Shown here one piece after another: positions 52,020 to 62,639 of a DNA stretch of 64,000 bases. The DNA is from Kalmanozyma brasiliensis GHG001 (Eukaryota > Basidiomycota > Ustilaginomycetes > Ustilaginales): the NCBI RefSeq assembly GCF_000497045.1, contig NW_015961962.1, positions 1 to 64,000 on the forward strand, written 5' to 3'. A program made the translations under genes and the position numbers. Each line of letters begins with the position of its first letter. Within the stretch, counting starts at the first letter, position 1. A model generated the notes under the pieces. The model made no database searches. It worked only from the letters and a program-made list of their open reading frames with translations, and was not told the DNA's origin.

Positions 52020-52703
52020 GCTCCTTTCGCTCTTCTTCTCTCGCCCTCTCTCCTGCTCCCACGTTTCTGTTTTCAAGCGCCGACGCAGCGGGTGACATTA
52101 CGATTGTCGAGCCTTGTTTTGCATCTCAGCCCTGGGCCTGTCACAGCTCCTCTGCCCTCGGTCTGATCGCAGCCGAGCCCCCCAGCAGCAGCCCAAGCAG
52201 CAGCAAAGCGCACATCTTTCTTTGTCACGGATAAGCGAGCTAATTAAGGCTTGCCTGCCTTCTCACTCCTGTCACACTGTCACTCACGCACGCCCACCGC
52301 TGACGCCTGACCCGCCGCGCCCTCGCCCTCTTGTCAATCGGGTACCATTGTCTTGCCAGCCCACCTAGCGTTCCTCCGGTACACCAGCCCCGCTCAGCCT
52401 CCCACCTGACAAGCAGCTTCTTTCTCAGGCGTCACTCGATCCAGGCCGCAACTTTGCCTTGCCTCGCTTTCAATATAACCAGCTCGCCCGTCGCTCTTTT
52501 CCCCCTTGTCTCCGCTCCCTATCATCACTGAACAAACACCATCCTCGAAACGCCATTTGGATCGCCAGCACCTTTCTGCTCATCCTCCTTCTCGTCGTTC
52601 GAACATCCATCTCACTCCCACCAGGCTTCCCATACACGACCAGCCTGCTCTCGTCTGCACCACCGCACCTCACTCAGCATCCCCAGCTCATCCGAAGAAC
52701 AAC

Positions 52704-53609
52704 ATGTCGGCAGCACCCGCCGTCGCACCCGTCGTTGCACCAGCTCCGATGGCTTCCCGCTCATCCCCGTCCCGCCGCCCGGTTGAAACGAGCCTGGACG
52801 TCCTGCCCGCCGAACTGCAGAACACAATCATGGAGCAGAAGTTCGCTCAGATCAAGGAGCAGCGTCAGGATGCACGCACCGTTCTCCGCGAGGCCAAGCA
52901 GCGTACGCGCAACCAGCAGACCGATCAGCAGATCCTGCAGCTAATGCAGGCGGACGAGCGACTGGCTGCCCTCCTGTCGCAAGCGGCCGACTCGATGCGC
53001 GCTCTGCTGCCCGTTCCGCCTCCGGACGCTGCCGATGGTGCCGACGCAGCAGCTGGCAGCAGCAGTGCTTCCTCAACACACGGCGCCAAAGCATTCGAAG
53101 AAAAGGCCCAGCAGTGGTTCTCGATCCTCAACGAGGTACAATACTCGCTCCGCAGCGCGGTTCGCTACCTCCGCGAAGCGCAACTGTCGCCCCTCACACC
53201 GCCCGCCGGACCCGAAGCGCGCCTGCGCGGCCGAGCAGGCTCGATGAGTCGCGGCCACAATCTGTCGCTGCTCGAAGTGTTTGCCGACATCAGCGGTCTC
53301 GATGGCGCGACTTTCAAGCTTCCCCCCGCCGACCCGCGGCCGACTTCGCGGTCCCCCTCGTCATCAGGCGCCGGAACGCCAACGTCGATGACCTTCCCAC
53401 CAGAAGGCAGCCTCAGCCTGCACGCGCTGCGCGAGAGGCAGCGCAACTGGAAGGCTCTCTCCAGCTCGTTGCAGCAGATCCACCAGAACCAACGCGCAAC
53501 CTCACCCAAGCCGAGCGCCGAGATCAGTCTACTGGAGAGCATCAAGAATGGATGTTCGAGCGATCGGATCTTGATTGAGGCGCTGGTGAATACCAACCAC
53601 TTGGCGTGA
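52704..53609 (+). CDS. MED11: Mediator subunit Med11-like protein
   Basis: A 301-aa protein starting at the ATG at 52704 (MSAAPAVAPV); the frame is open further upstream without ATG. Two helical blocks suggest Med11: QADERLAALLSQAADSMRAL at ~75-95 and KAQQWFSILNEVQYSLRSAV with RYLRE at ~135-160. In Med11 these form the four-helix bundle with Med22 in the Mediator head module. An insertion of ~35 residues (Ala/Asp/Ser-rich) separates them, and the C-terminal half is longer than usual, with helical segments (SLHALRERQRNWKALSSSLQ). The family call is from motif pattern and is moderate; the alternative is an unassigned coiled-coil protein. Confidence 0.58.
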   Translation: MSAAPAVAPVVAPAPMASRSSPSRRPVETSLDVLPAELQNTIMEQKFAQIKEQRQDARTVLREAKQRTRNQQTDQQILQLMQADERLAALLSQAADSMRALLPVPPPDAADGADAAAGSSSASSTHGAKAFEEKAQQWFSILNEVQYSLRSAVRYLREAQLSPLTPPAGPEARLRGRAGSMSRGHNLSLLEVFADISGLDGATFKLPPADPRPTSRSPSSSGAGTPTSMTFPPEGSLSLHALRERQRNWKALSSSLQQIHQNQRATSPKPSAEISLLESIKNGCSSDRILIEALVNTNHLA

Positions 53610-54097
53610 CGACGGCGTCGTCGTAGCAGTAGCATACACCGCGTTTCGATAGCATGCCTTTTGGCATACACCCTTTCTTTCAGCATTGTACTTTTATTCC
53701 CTTGCGTCGAGCACCCATCTAATACCTGCATCTTACTTTCATCCGGGATGCATGCACGAGCGTGTTGAGAGAAAGACGACGAGGACGAGGACGGACGATG
53801 GTCACGGGGTGAGAGAAGATTTTTGAGTGTGAGATCGGCATGCGTTGAGCTGACGCAAATTGGTCGGCCGTGTGTGTGTTGCTTTTGCACAAAGTGAGGT
53901 GCGTGCGCGGGTGCTGGAAGCTTTCGAACACGACACCACCACATCACCTCCCACCCTATCTCACCGCATCATTTCTCGCCGATTTCCACTTCGCGCCCTT
54001 ATCACGCCGCCTAGTCGAAGCAAGAACTGCCTATCGCTCCTGGGCTCGAGGAGAATCCGACTATCTCAACCAACTCTCCTCCACAGCAGACGCCGCG
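53610..54097. other. Intergenic region, tandem plus-strand genes
   Basis: A 488-nt spacer with the 3' UTR of the Med11-like gene and the promoter of the ArfGAP gene. No other feature recognised. Confidence 0.4.
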
Positions 54098-55423
54098 ATG
54101 TCCCGACCAACGCAATCGCGCCAGCAGACCGAGGCGAATGCCAAGATCCTCCGCGCCCTCGTCAAGTCGCCGGACAACAAAGTGTGCGTTGACTGCAAGA
54201 AGAACGATCCGCGCTGGGCGAGCTGGAATCTGGGATGCTTCCTGTGCATTCGCTGCTCCGGCATTCATCGATCTATGGGGACGCACATTAGTAAAGGTAT
54301 GTTCACACACTCATCTACCTGCTTGGGACACCGCCGAGTGGAGCATGGACTCTGACTTCTTGATTGCCTCCTCAAATTGATACTCATGCTCTGACACTCG
54401 CTTCACACCTCTCACTGCGACACGTTGCGCTCGTCCCTGCCATCTCACCCACATTCCGCGCTCGCTTCAACCATCTGCATCACCTCGAATTCGGTCCCGT
54501 CTCCTCATCCTCGACCACATCTCCATCGAACCATCGCAGTGAAATCCATCGACCTCGACATCTGGACTCCCGAACAGATGCACAGCGTGCAAGTATGGGG
54601 CAATCGGCGATGCAACCTGTACTGGGAGGCGCATCTCAAGGCGGGCCACGTACCCGCCGATCACAAGATCGAATCGTTCATCCGGTCCAAGTACGAGTCG
54701 CGGCGGTGGGCGAAGGATGGGCCTGTTCCTAGCGATCCTAGCGTGCTGGATGCGGGTGAAGGTGCGAGTGTTGCAGCTCCGGCGGCGAGTGCGGCGGTGG
54801 AGACGGTGGCAGTGAAGAAGGTGATTGCGCCAAAGGTGGATTTGTTCGATGACGAACCGGCTGCGCCTGCACCAGCACCCGTGGCGGCGGCGGTGAAGGC
54901 AGCTCCGGTACCAGCAGCACCAGCCAAACCAGCGGCCCCGGCAGGAGGCGGAATCTTCGACCTCGACTGGCACGATCCTGCCCCCACTTCCGCTAGCGCT
55001 ACTAGCCCGACAACAACCGGCGCAAAGGGCAAGAACGATATCATGTCGCTCTTTGCGGCTAAGCCTGCTGCGCCCGCACCTGCACCGAGCACGGCCGGTG
55101 GGAATGGTTTCGGTGACTTTGGCGCGTTCGCTGCTGCCCCCGCCGCTGCATCCAATCAGGGTGTAGCCGGGTTGAACGCGGGTTTCGGCAGTCTCGACCT
55201 CTCCTCCACCACCTCATCAAAGCCTGCACCTCCGACAGCAGGGTTCGCCGGCGCAGGCGGCAACCCCTGGTCCACCCCCGCCCCCACCTCGTCAGGAGGC
55301 CAGGGCGGACTGTTCGACACACAGGACGTCTGGGGCACCTCCTCCAACGCCACTGCTCCCGCTGCGAGCAGTAAGCCCAAGGAGAACGATGCCTTTGCGG
55401 ACATTTGGGGCGATTTCAAGTGA
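54098..55423 (+). CDS. ArfGAP (Age2/SMAP type), one intron
   Basis: Exons 54098-54296 and 54540-55423 (1083 nt, 360 aa) with a 243-nt intron (GTATGT...CATCGCAG). The ArfGAP zinc finger is at ~28-51, spacing C-x2-C-x16-C-x2-C (VCVDCKKNDPRWASWNLGCF onward), with the arginine finger in SGIHRSMGTHISK just before the intron. Exon 2 continues with VKSIDLDIWTPEQMHSVQVW and NLYWEAHLKAGHVP. The enzyme stimulates GTP hydrolysis on Arf in Golgi/endosome traffic. The C-terminal 220 residues are Ala/Pro/Gly-rich and disordered, with DLDW, DVWG, NPW and a terminal FADIWGDFK, motifs of the type that bind clathrin adaptors. The absence of a lipid-binding domain supports the Age2/SMAP class. Confidence 0.9.
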
Positions 55424-55810
55424 TGCTCTCTGTCGAGCGGGGGTGGTAGACGCAACAGAAGCTTTCTCCTTCAGCTTTGTCGAGCGAGTGAGATGTGTGC
55501 AGCGTGTGAGTGGAATGGACGCAAGTTGGAGAGTCTGACATGAGCATCGCTCAAGGTTTTGTGGCGGACAGTGAGAGGCAAACAGCTGGAGATCAACAGC
55601 TAGAGGCAGACCGTGGGCGGTGAATGAGTTGAGTGCGCAAGGGCCGTCCACAGTGCTTCCTTGAGAATGACTCTTGATGCCGCTTGCAAGCGTCCTCACT
55701 ATGCTTTGGCACACTTTCACACATTCGACACGGTCGAACAATGGGCGTGGAGAAGGAAGCCGTGCATGCACATTTGAGAGTCAAATGCATCCCGAGAGAG
55801 GCTAATCCCG
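55424..55810. other. Convergent 3' intergenic region
   Basis: A 387-nt spacer between the stops of the ArfGAP and the HSL-like lipase genes. No coding potential recognised. Confidence 0.4.
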
Positions 55811-58807
55811 CTAACCGACCACCCTCAACTCTGTGTCGCCACTCGACTCACCCTCGGTCGCACTCCTGTCCACCGTCCCACTCCCCCTCGTCCCCCTATC
55901 CTCCTCCACATCATCATCGTCCTCCCCGCCCACGACAGCACTATTCCCCTCCAACCCAAACAGCACATCGTCCCTGCGCCTCGACAGCAGGCTCGCCTCC
56001 TCAACCAACATGCTGCGGTACTTTTCGTCGATGCGCGAGGGGCCGTTCTTGCTGCCGCGGCGTGCGGTAGGACCACTACCGGGGAAGCCCGAGCGAGCGG
56101 CGGCGTCAGCGAGCAGGTTCGTCTCGCTCTCGGCTCGACTCGGGGGAGCGAGACGGTTGGCGCGCGGACGAGTGGTTTCGCCATCGCTATGTGCGCGCGT
56201 GTCGGCGTCGTCTGCGCGCAAGGAGGCGATCTGCGAGTGGGGCAAGGGCCGAGTGGCGGGTTTGGGTGAGGCGTCGTCCATCTTTTGAGGGCTCGCCGCG
56301 TGGGATGCGCCTGGACGATGCTTTTTGGGAATCACCATGATTGGGCCGTCGTCCTCTTCGTCATCGTCATCCTCGTGGTCTTGACCCTCGTCGTCTGCGT
56401 CTTCCTGCACGGCTTGTGGCGCCACTGCAGCGGTCTGATCCACCTTGTCCTCCGTCACTGTGTGGGTATCACTGCTGCCGACTGGGATGCCACTGGCGTG
56501 TCCCGCGGAAACAGAGGTTGGCGCATCACCCAACGTGGCATTCTGCGGCATCAACGGCGACGTCTGTCGACTAGCACGCCCACGGGCCTCCACCAGCTTC
56601 TGCCTCGCCTGCGCCTCCGCCTTCTCCCTCTCCTCGTCCAGTTTGTCCCTAAACTCCTCGAATACCAGCGACATCCACGTCCCCAGGAAGCCGATCACTT
56701 GCTTGGCTTCGGGCATCAACGACGACATCTGCAAGAATCCATGACTCCATCCTTCGATGATCCTCATCTGGACCCAGTCCTCGGGCGATTCCTGCTCGAT
56801 CGGGTCGATGGGCAGGTTGCTTCGAGCCGCTGACGACGAAGCAATGGGCGTCGTGCGTAGGCCCTCACCAAATCGCGCAGATGCCATCGCTCGACGTCGT
56901 GCGAGATCGGCCTGCTTGGCGAGCTTGGCTTCTCGGATACGACCAGCCATGATGACGGTGTCGTCGCACAGCGGGTCCTTTTCACCGCAGATGAACAAGA
57001 CCGGCGGGAATTCTGCGAGGAGATGTGCAGGTGCAAGCACCGGCGAAAGGAAGTAGTCGTGGTCCAGATCCGGCTGACGGCGCGGTCCGATGTAGAGAAT
57101 AGCCATGGCTCGAAGCATGCCTTGCGTGATGATCCGGTCCTGAAAGTAGCCGGCCATCGAGGTGACTGTGAGGCGTGTGTTGAAAGGTGCTCGCTTCTGA
57201 TCCTTGTTTTTGCTATCCGCTGCCTCTGCTGCTTCCTGAAGCGCCAGCTGCTCCTTCTCGAACCGAGCCTGGGCTCGTTTTTCCTCTCGATCCGCAATCT
57301 CGTCCAGCATGGCCTGTTGTGCTACTTGACCCCAGGGTAGACCACCCTTCTCCCAGGACGGCGTTAGAGCCCCTTCAGCCCAGATGCGGTCGTACGACGA
57401 ATCAGGTGTTGGAGAGAAATCGTTCTCATCCGAGGTAGGCTCGACCTCTGCGTAGCGTGCACGCTCGTCGAGATGAAGCTCGGCGGTTCGTGTGAGAGAC
57501 TGATACGAGCGAGGGTCTTTGGATCGCTCCTTGCTTCGAGCACGGATCGCCTCGGCACGTTTGCGATCGGAAGCGCTGCTTGTGCCTGCCAAGTTAGCCG
57601 CCGACCTGCGCCTCGAGGAGCGCAGCGAGGAGGAAGAGGAGGAAGCAGCGATGTTGGACTGGTGCTGCGCCAGATTGTCGAGATTGACCTCGCTCTGTTG
57701 ACGCAAGAGGCGTAGATGCTCGGGCTTCATCCAGCTCGAGAAGCCAAAGTTGAGACTCGGATAGCTGAGCACCACGCCGATGGGTTTGGGCAGCGGAGGC
57801 GGCGTCTGAGGTGGCTGAATGCTGCTACGGGATGAGAGGGACGAGTATGCCAGCTGTATGCGCGGCTGTGGGTACTGGATGATCTTGAGAACGACGCCTG
57901 TAGCCAGATTGCCGCCAGCACTGTCGCCAGTGAGAATGATGCGGAAGTTGGGCGAGCCTGACATGCCAATCACCTTGCCAGCTGTCTCGTTGAGGGTGCG
58001 ATACAGGTCGAAGCACTCTTCGAGTGCGAACGGATAAGGGTATTCGGGTGCTTTGCAGTAGTCGACAGCAAGCACGGGCTTCTGCATCTGCTTTGCGAGC
58101 TGTCGAAGCCTCTCCTCGTGATGTTGCGGATTCATGCAGATGTATCCTCCTCCGCAAAAGTCGAGCACCAACTCCTCCTCCATTCGCAGCTGACGCTCGC
58201 TCTTTGCGTAGAAGAGCCATGCTTTGCTCGGGCGAGTATGATGTGCTCCCACCTGCGGTCTCGGGATGAGAAGCGGCCGCGCGATGGGAAGCGATGGTCG
58301 GTGGAACCACGTCACGAAGCGCACGTACGGGTTGGTGGTCTTCTCCCAAGTGGTACGCATCATCTCGACGGTGCAGAAGGCTCTGTACTTTCTGAGCTTC
58401 TCGTCGGCCTCGTTGGCATAGACGATGTAGTAAGCGGAGAACACGAGGCTCATGATGTCCCGCAACCACTTGGGCTTGATGTTCATGGCCGTGGCGAATC
58501 CAGCATCGAGGGCAGTGACCATCCAGGTGGTCCTGTAGAAGTTGCGCGAATACATCCTCGCCAGCGGCTCTGGTGCACCGAAGCCGAGGAGCGAGTCGAG
58601 GTGTCGAATGGTGTAGATACCAACGGAGCTGAAGACGACAATCTGCCATGGCGAGAAGCGTTTGAGCTTTGCGTTGATCTTGCGGATCAGCGGGCTGGGA
58701 CCATCGCGGTTGCCAGTGACGAGAAACCAGAGCCAGAAGAGGATGACCGAGAAGATCTGTACCCGTTTGAGCTTGGTCGACGGACGACCGAGTAGATGGT
58801 CGATCAT
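55811..58807 (-). CDS. HSL-type alpha/beta hydrolase (lipase/esterase), membrane-anchored
   Basis: A 998-aa protein starting at the ATG at 58807. Two hydrophobic segments at ~17-34 (VQIFSVILFWLWFLVTG) and ~54-70 suggest an ER or lipid droplet anchor. The hydrolase follows: oxyanion motif DFCGGGYICM near 215 (usual HGGG reads CGGG), nucleophile in GDSAGGNLATG near 297, acid in CGEKDPLCDD near 607, and His in GWSHGFLQMSS near 688. Between nucleophile and acid lies a ~220-residue, mostly disordered insertion. The last ~280 residues are a charged disordered tail with acidic runs. This is the abhydrolase_3/hormone-sensitive lipase-like group; neutral lipid or sterol ester substrates are plausible, not shown. 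Confidence 0.85.
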   Translation of the reverse strand: MIDHLLGRPSTKLKRVQIFSVILFWLWFLVTGNRDGPSPLIRKINAKLKRFSPWQIVVFSSVGIYTIRHLDSLLGFGAPEPLARMYSRNFYRTTWMVTALDAGFATAMNIKPKWLRDIMSLVFSAYYIVYANEADEKLRKYRAFCTVEMMRTTWEKTTNPYVRFVTWFHRPSLPIARPLLIPRPQVGAHHTRPSKAWLFYAKSERQLRMEEELVLDFCGGGYICMNPQHHEERLRQLAKQMQKPVLAVDYCKAPEYPYPFALEECFDLYRTLNETAGKVIGMSGSPNFRIILTGDSAGGNLATGVVLKIIQYPQPRIQLAYSSLSSRSSIQPPQTPPPLPKPIGVVLSYPSLNFGFSSWMKPEHLRLLRQQSEVNLDNLAQHQSNIAASSSSSSLRSSRRRSAANLAGTSSASDRKRAEAIRARSKERSKDPRSYQSLTRTAELHLDERARYAEVEPTSDENDFSPTPDSSYDRIWAEGALTPSWEKGGLPWGQVAQQAMLDEIADREEKRAQARFEKEQLALQEAAEAADSKNKDQKRAPFNTRLTVTSMAGYFQDRIITQGMLRAMAILYIGPRRQPDLDHDYFLSPVLAPAHLLAEFPPVLFICGEKDPLCDDTVIMAGRIREAKLAKQADLARRRAMASARFGEGLRTTPIASSSAARSNLPIDPIEQESPEDWVQMRIIEGWSHGFLQMSSLMPEAKQVIGFLGTWMSLVFEEFRDKLDEEREKAEAQARQKLVEARGRASRQTSPLMPQNATLGDAPTSVSAGHASGIPVGSSDTHTVTEDKVDQTAAVAPQAVQEDADDEGQDHEDDDDEEDDGPIMVIPKKHRPGASHAASPQKMDDASPKPATRPLPHSQIASLRADDADTRAHSDGETTRPRANRLAPPSRAESETNLLADAAARSGFPGSGPTARRGSKNGPSRIDEKYRSMLVEEASLLSRRRDDVLFGLEGNSAVVGGEDDDDVEEDRGTRGSGTVDRSATEGESSGDTELRVVG

Positions 58808-59424
58808 CTTGGTGGTCTGCTGAGCGCTCGGGCAGCGTCAAAAGAAGATCAGACCACCGCTGCTGTTATCCGCAAGGGCGTGACTCGATCCAGATCAACT
58901 GAGCGTTGATATGACTAAGGGGTGATCAAGAGATGAGCGACCTGCATCGGAAGGCGTGATGGTTGTCGCGAAGAAACGAAGACTTAGCGGAGTTGCTTCC
59001 GTCAGATTTCAGCTTATCGGCATGGTTCCGGCAGTCTGGTGTGTCACTTTCCTGTTCGCCAAGGCAAGCGGGAGTGCCGTATGTGGCTTGTTGGCTTGAG
59101 CACCCGCTTAGCGCGACAGCCGAGCCTCCACCGCAACCAACACCTGAGCAAGGACCCTGGCTGAGGTTAATTTCAAGCTACGCGCTGTCACAATTTCCCA
59201 CGCCCCCTCGCTTTCACGCTTCTGAAAGTGATGCCTCTTTATCACATCTTGAGAGCTTAGCCAGTCATGCAACTCGACGGTCCCACGTGTGATGTGTGAC
59301 GGTACAGAGTGCCTAGGCATTGAAGTTCTTCCGAGGTCGGACGAGGTTGTCCAAGATCATCATCTCTCGTCCCCAGTCCTAATCATCGTCGTTTCTGAGA
59401 CCAAAAGACATGGCCTTCATCGAC

Positions 59425-59432
59425 AAAAAAAA
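59425..59432 (-). terminator. RNA polymerase III T-run terminator of tRNA-Gly
   Basis: Eight consecutive A on the plus strand (T on the tRNA sense strand) begin 7 nt past the discriminator base, a standard Pol III termination signal. Confidence 0.85.
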
Positions 59433-59439
59433 CACGCCT

Positions 59440-59521
59440 TGCGTCCAGCGGGGATCGAACCCGCGGCCTCTGCTTAATCCGCGTGGGAAAGCAACGTGAT
59501 CAACCGCTACACTATGAACGC
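59440..59521 (-). tRNA. tRNA-Gly(CCC) with a short intron
   Basis: The minus strand folds into a full cloverleaf: acceptor GCGTTCA/TGGACGC (7 bp, two G-T pairs), D-arm GTGTAGCGGTTGATCAC, anticodon stem TTGCT/AGCAG, loop TTCCCA with anticodon CCC, variable AGGCC, and T-arm GCGGG-TTCGATC-CCCGC; discriminator A. Eight extra nucleotides between anticodon loop and 3' stem (about 59475-59482) act as a canonical-position intron after base 37. B-box-like GGTTCGATC is intact. A run of eight T follows on the transcribed strand. Confidence 0.93.
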
Positions 59522-60335
59522 TCACGGTCTAACGCCAATTAGGCAGTACATATAAACAGCTTGAACCACCATGAAGGGGGAATTCTTGTCGAAGCCATGT
59601 GAGCCGACACAGAGCTTTTGCCGGGTGAATCAGAACAGCTGTGTTTGTCACAAACATGACAGACAGGTGCGGTCAGTCACAGCTGCACTTACGACATGAG
59701 ACTGATAAACATGTTGCAGTTGAGCACGGCAGGTAGGTCCAGCCGATCCGGAGATTAAGGAAAGCTCGGTGGAAGCGGTCATCGGCTTAACCGAAAAGCG
59801 CTTTGCCTGCCTCGCGGAAATCAAACATCGCCTGTGATGACCGTGATGACCCTTTTCGACCGCTTTTGGACCCTCTTCCGTCAGCCGCCGTTGCCTTTTT
59901 CTCACGCACGGCGGTCAGCTGCCGAAGTGAACCCGTCTCGCCCGTCATCATCACACAGCGTCACGTCCATCATCCTCAACCTCCTCATCGGCCTTGTACA
60001 GAGCTTCGAAGCTCTTGGCTCGCACGTGCGTCTATCAGTACGACCTTGCGACACCGAGTTCTGCTTATAACGCCGACATTCATCCCTGTCGAGCCCTCGA
60101 AGGTCCGGACCGGCGGCTTGTAAGAACGAGCCACAATCCTCGCACCATCCACACCGAGGCGCCTTCCAATGGCGCTGGCTGCCTTCGCCATGCATTGCGC
60201 ATAACGATTTCGACCCTGCCTCGCCCCTGCCTCGTCCATCAACACGGTCCCGCACCGAGTGCCGCGCTGTCATCAAAAAGGCCCCGGCTTCCGCAGACCT
60301 GAGCCTAATTTTGCAAGGCTAACACGGACCTAGCC

Positions 60336-62375
60336 ATGACGAAACTTTACCAGCCCAATCAGGACTGGCCCGCTTGCACGCTCAGCTATCGCCACTTTCA
60401 TCTACTCTGGACGCTGCCGCTCTGTGCCGTGCTCTTCCTCATCGCAAGACCGTTCCTCACCAAGCTCGATCGCGCCAAACTCATCCTGCTTCCCATCATC
60501 GCCTTCGTTTGGACGACGCCATGGGACAATCTCATCGTCATGAACCGCGCATGGTTCTACCATCGCCACTGCATCTGGTTCACCATCGGCTACGTGCCCA
60601 TTGAGGAATACTTCTTCTTCATCATCCAGAGCCTTATCTCAACCCTCTGGTGCACTCTTCTCACGCGATGGACCCTGCCGAGCCTCTACATCGCGCCCAC
60701 CTCGTCTTCGCGACAAAAGCTGGCTACACCGGCTCTCGTCGCCTGCCTACTCTGCTTCGTGCTCGGCCTCAAGGTCGCCGTGCCCGAGACGCATTCGTAC
60801 TACTTTGGCATGATCTCCTGGTGGGCCTCGTTACCGCTTGCACTTCTTCTCTGGGGATCGGTCGACTTTGTTCGCAACATGGGCATCCGAGCTGGACTGC
60901 TACCCTTTGCTTTCTCGGTGCTCGTCCCTACTGTCTATCTGTGGGCCTCGGATGTCTACGCTCTGCGTCGAGGGACATGGCACATCAACGAAGCAACCTC
61001 GCTCAACATCTTTCCCATCCCGGATCTTCCGCTCGAAGAGATGCTCTTCTTCCTCGTCACCAACCTCATCCTTGTCAGCGCTTGCTTCACTTTCGACCGC
61101 TGTGTAGCCATCTGCAGGCAATCAGCACCCATCGATGCCCCTCCTTTGTCGCCCAGCTACCTGCCACTCGGGTCCTTGGCCACGTACAGCAAGCTTTGGT
61201 CCGCCTTCGTCTCCTCAGACCATCAAGCGGCACAGACCGCTGTCACGTCGGCGAGCGTAGCGCCACATGATCTTTCAGCCTCGCTCAAGGTGCTGCGCGC
61301 CGCTTCCAAGTCCTTCAACGCCGCCAGCCTGCTCCTCCCCTGGGACCTTCGCACCGATCTCGGCTGCCTCTACGCTTTCTGCAGGGTTGCGGATGATCTA
61401 GTAGACGATGAAGCGGAAGGGCTGGACGCCAAGACAAGGAATCTACACATCATCCGCTCTATCGTGGACAGCATCTACACCGACTCCAAGCTCGGTCGCA
61501 AGCAAGCAGAGGACGCCCCTGTCAGCGAACGAATCAGTCTCATGCTCGCATCGGCTGCGCTCTCGGACAAGATCAAGCAAGACATCTGTGCAGCCGCAGC
61601 ATCAATAGCACCGCTCGCGCGGTATATCCCGAAACGACTCTGGTACGAAATGCTGGATGGATACGGCACGGATCTGCGCTTCGAGCATCCCGACGCGGAC
61701 AAGCGGACACGGTTGCGGAGCATGGATGATCTGGTCGAGTACTCTCAGTGTGTAGCTGGCGTGGTAGGCGAGATGTGCACGCGTGTCATTCTTGGCCGAT
61801 GTGGCCTGTTGGTGCCGTTAGACCTGCAGGTCGATAGGAGGATAGCGCTGCAGACGACAAAAGCGACGGAGCAGGAGTCAAGGCCATTGGATCTCACCCA
61901 GCCAGCCGACCTGCACACGTTGCTCTACGAAGCAAGAAGAATGGGCGTCAGTCTGCAGCTCGTCAACATCGCTCGCGACATTGTGCCGGACTCGGTCGAG
62001 TTGCGGCGCTGCTACCTCCCCTCTGACATGTTCGACAAAGACGACGCAGACATGCACGAAGCCCTGTTGAACGGCGATCTCAACACCTCCAAGACCCAAA
62101 GCAAAGGTCTTGTGCAACCGGCAGAGGTGCGCAAGTACGCCCTTCGACTGCTGCAAATCTCACGGCGACTCTACGACCAATCCTATCCCGCGCTGGGTCA
62201 GATACCCAACCGTCCCGCACGCGCAGGTCTCAAAGCCGCCTGCTCCGTCTACGCCGCCATCGGCACCAAGATCGAGGCGCAGTCCGAGGCCGAGATCGCG
62301 CTGGGGACGAGAGCGCGCATGTCAAACACCGATCGCATTCTCAGGGCTATCTCGGCTGTGTACTTTGGCGTCTGA
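60336..62375 (+). CDS. CAR2: Bifunctional lycopene cyclase / phytoene synthase
   Basis: A 679-aa fused carotenoid enzyme starting at the ATG at 60336. Residues 1-~265 are the polytopic lycopene beta-cyclase of the CrtYc/d type: two cyclase repeats, each with an acidic motif ([11 protein letters not shown] near 87 and [15 protein letters not shown] near 230). Residues ~310-679 are phytoene synthase with both Asp-rich motifs: [14 protein letters not shown] near 350 and [13 protein letters not shown] near 545. The protein condenses two GGPP to phytoene and cyclises lycopene to carotene ends in membranes. In Ustilago maydis the equivalent is car2, reported as light-responsive. Convergent with the P450 reductase gene, stops 264 nt apart. 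Confidence 0.95.
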   Translation: MTKLYQPNQDWPACTLSYRHFHLLWTLPLCAVLFLIARPFLTKLDRAKLILLPIIAFVWTTPWDNLIVMNRAWFYHRHCIWFTIGYVPIEEYFFFIIQSLISTLWCTLLTRWTLPSLYIAPTSSSRQKLATPALVACLLCFVLGLKVAVPETHSYYFGMISWWASLPLALLLWGSVDFVRNMGIRAGLLPFAFSVLVPTVYLWASDVYALRRGTWHINEATSLNIFPIPDLPLEEMLFFLVTNLILVSACFTFDRCVAICRQSAPIDAPPLSPSYLPLGSLATYSKLWSAFVSSDHQAAQTAVTSASVAPHDLSASLKVLRAASKSFNAASLLLPWDLRTDLGCLYAFCRVADDLVDDEAEGLDAKTRNLHIIRSIVDSIYTDSKLGRKQAEDAPVSERISLMLASAALSDKIKQDICAAAASIAPLARYIPKRLWYEMLDGYGTDLRFEHPDADKRTRLRSMDDLVEYSQCVAGVVGEMCTRVILGRCGLLVPLDLQVDRRIALQTTKATEQESRPLDLTQPADLHTLLYEARRMGVSLQLVNIARDIVPDSVELRRCYLPSDMFDKDDADMHEALLNGDLNTSKTQSKGLVQPAEVRKYALRLLQISRRLYDQSYPALGQIPNRPARAGLKAACSVYAAIGTKIEAQSEAEIALGTRARMSNTDRILRAISAVYFGV

Positions 62376-62639
62376 GGCTTTTATGTAATTGATTCGAATG
62401 GAATGGAACAGTATAGCTTTGTCACCGCGTGTGTGTGCCATGTGAGAAGCGCGAGGGTGGTTTGAGGCAGACCAGGAGCGTCACGCAGGGCCAGCGGAAA
62501 GAATTCAGCGGGACCCGCCAACTGCGGTAAGCAGAGCCAGCCAAGCACACACACTCACACACCAGCGGCTACCGTCAAACACACAGCGGACGAAACCATT
62601 AGCACAACGACTCTATTACGCACTTCACGAAGCGCCAGA

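Larger units (their letters stand above)
50433..52703. promoter_or_regulatory. 2.3-kb divergent intergenic region
   Basis: Between the starts of SPC3 (-) and the Med11-like gene (+). No frame has a domain; a leucine-rich frame at 51472-51993 is produced by a (CTG)10 run at 51958-51987. An (ATC)5 run follows at 52005-52019. From ~52020 to 52703 the plus strand is pyrimidine-rich, as expected of the leader of the plus-strand gene. Confidence 0.45.
58808..60335. other. Intergenic region containing a tRNA-Gly gene and the carotenoid gene promoter
   Basis: 1528 nt between the divergent starts of the HSL-like lipase (-) and the carotenoid gene (+). It contains the tRNA gene at 59440-59521. The rest has no supported protein gene. 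Confidence 0.5.

Noticed and set aside
54297..54539. Open frames inside the ArfGAP gene's 243-nt interval
   Set aside because: Splicing GTATGT to CATCGCAG restores a continuous ArfGAP domain; the interval is an intron.
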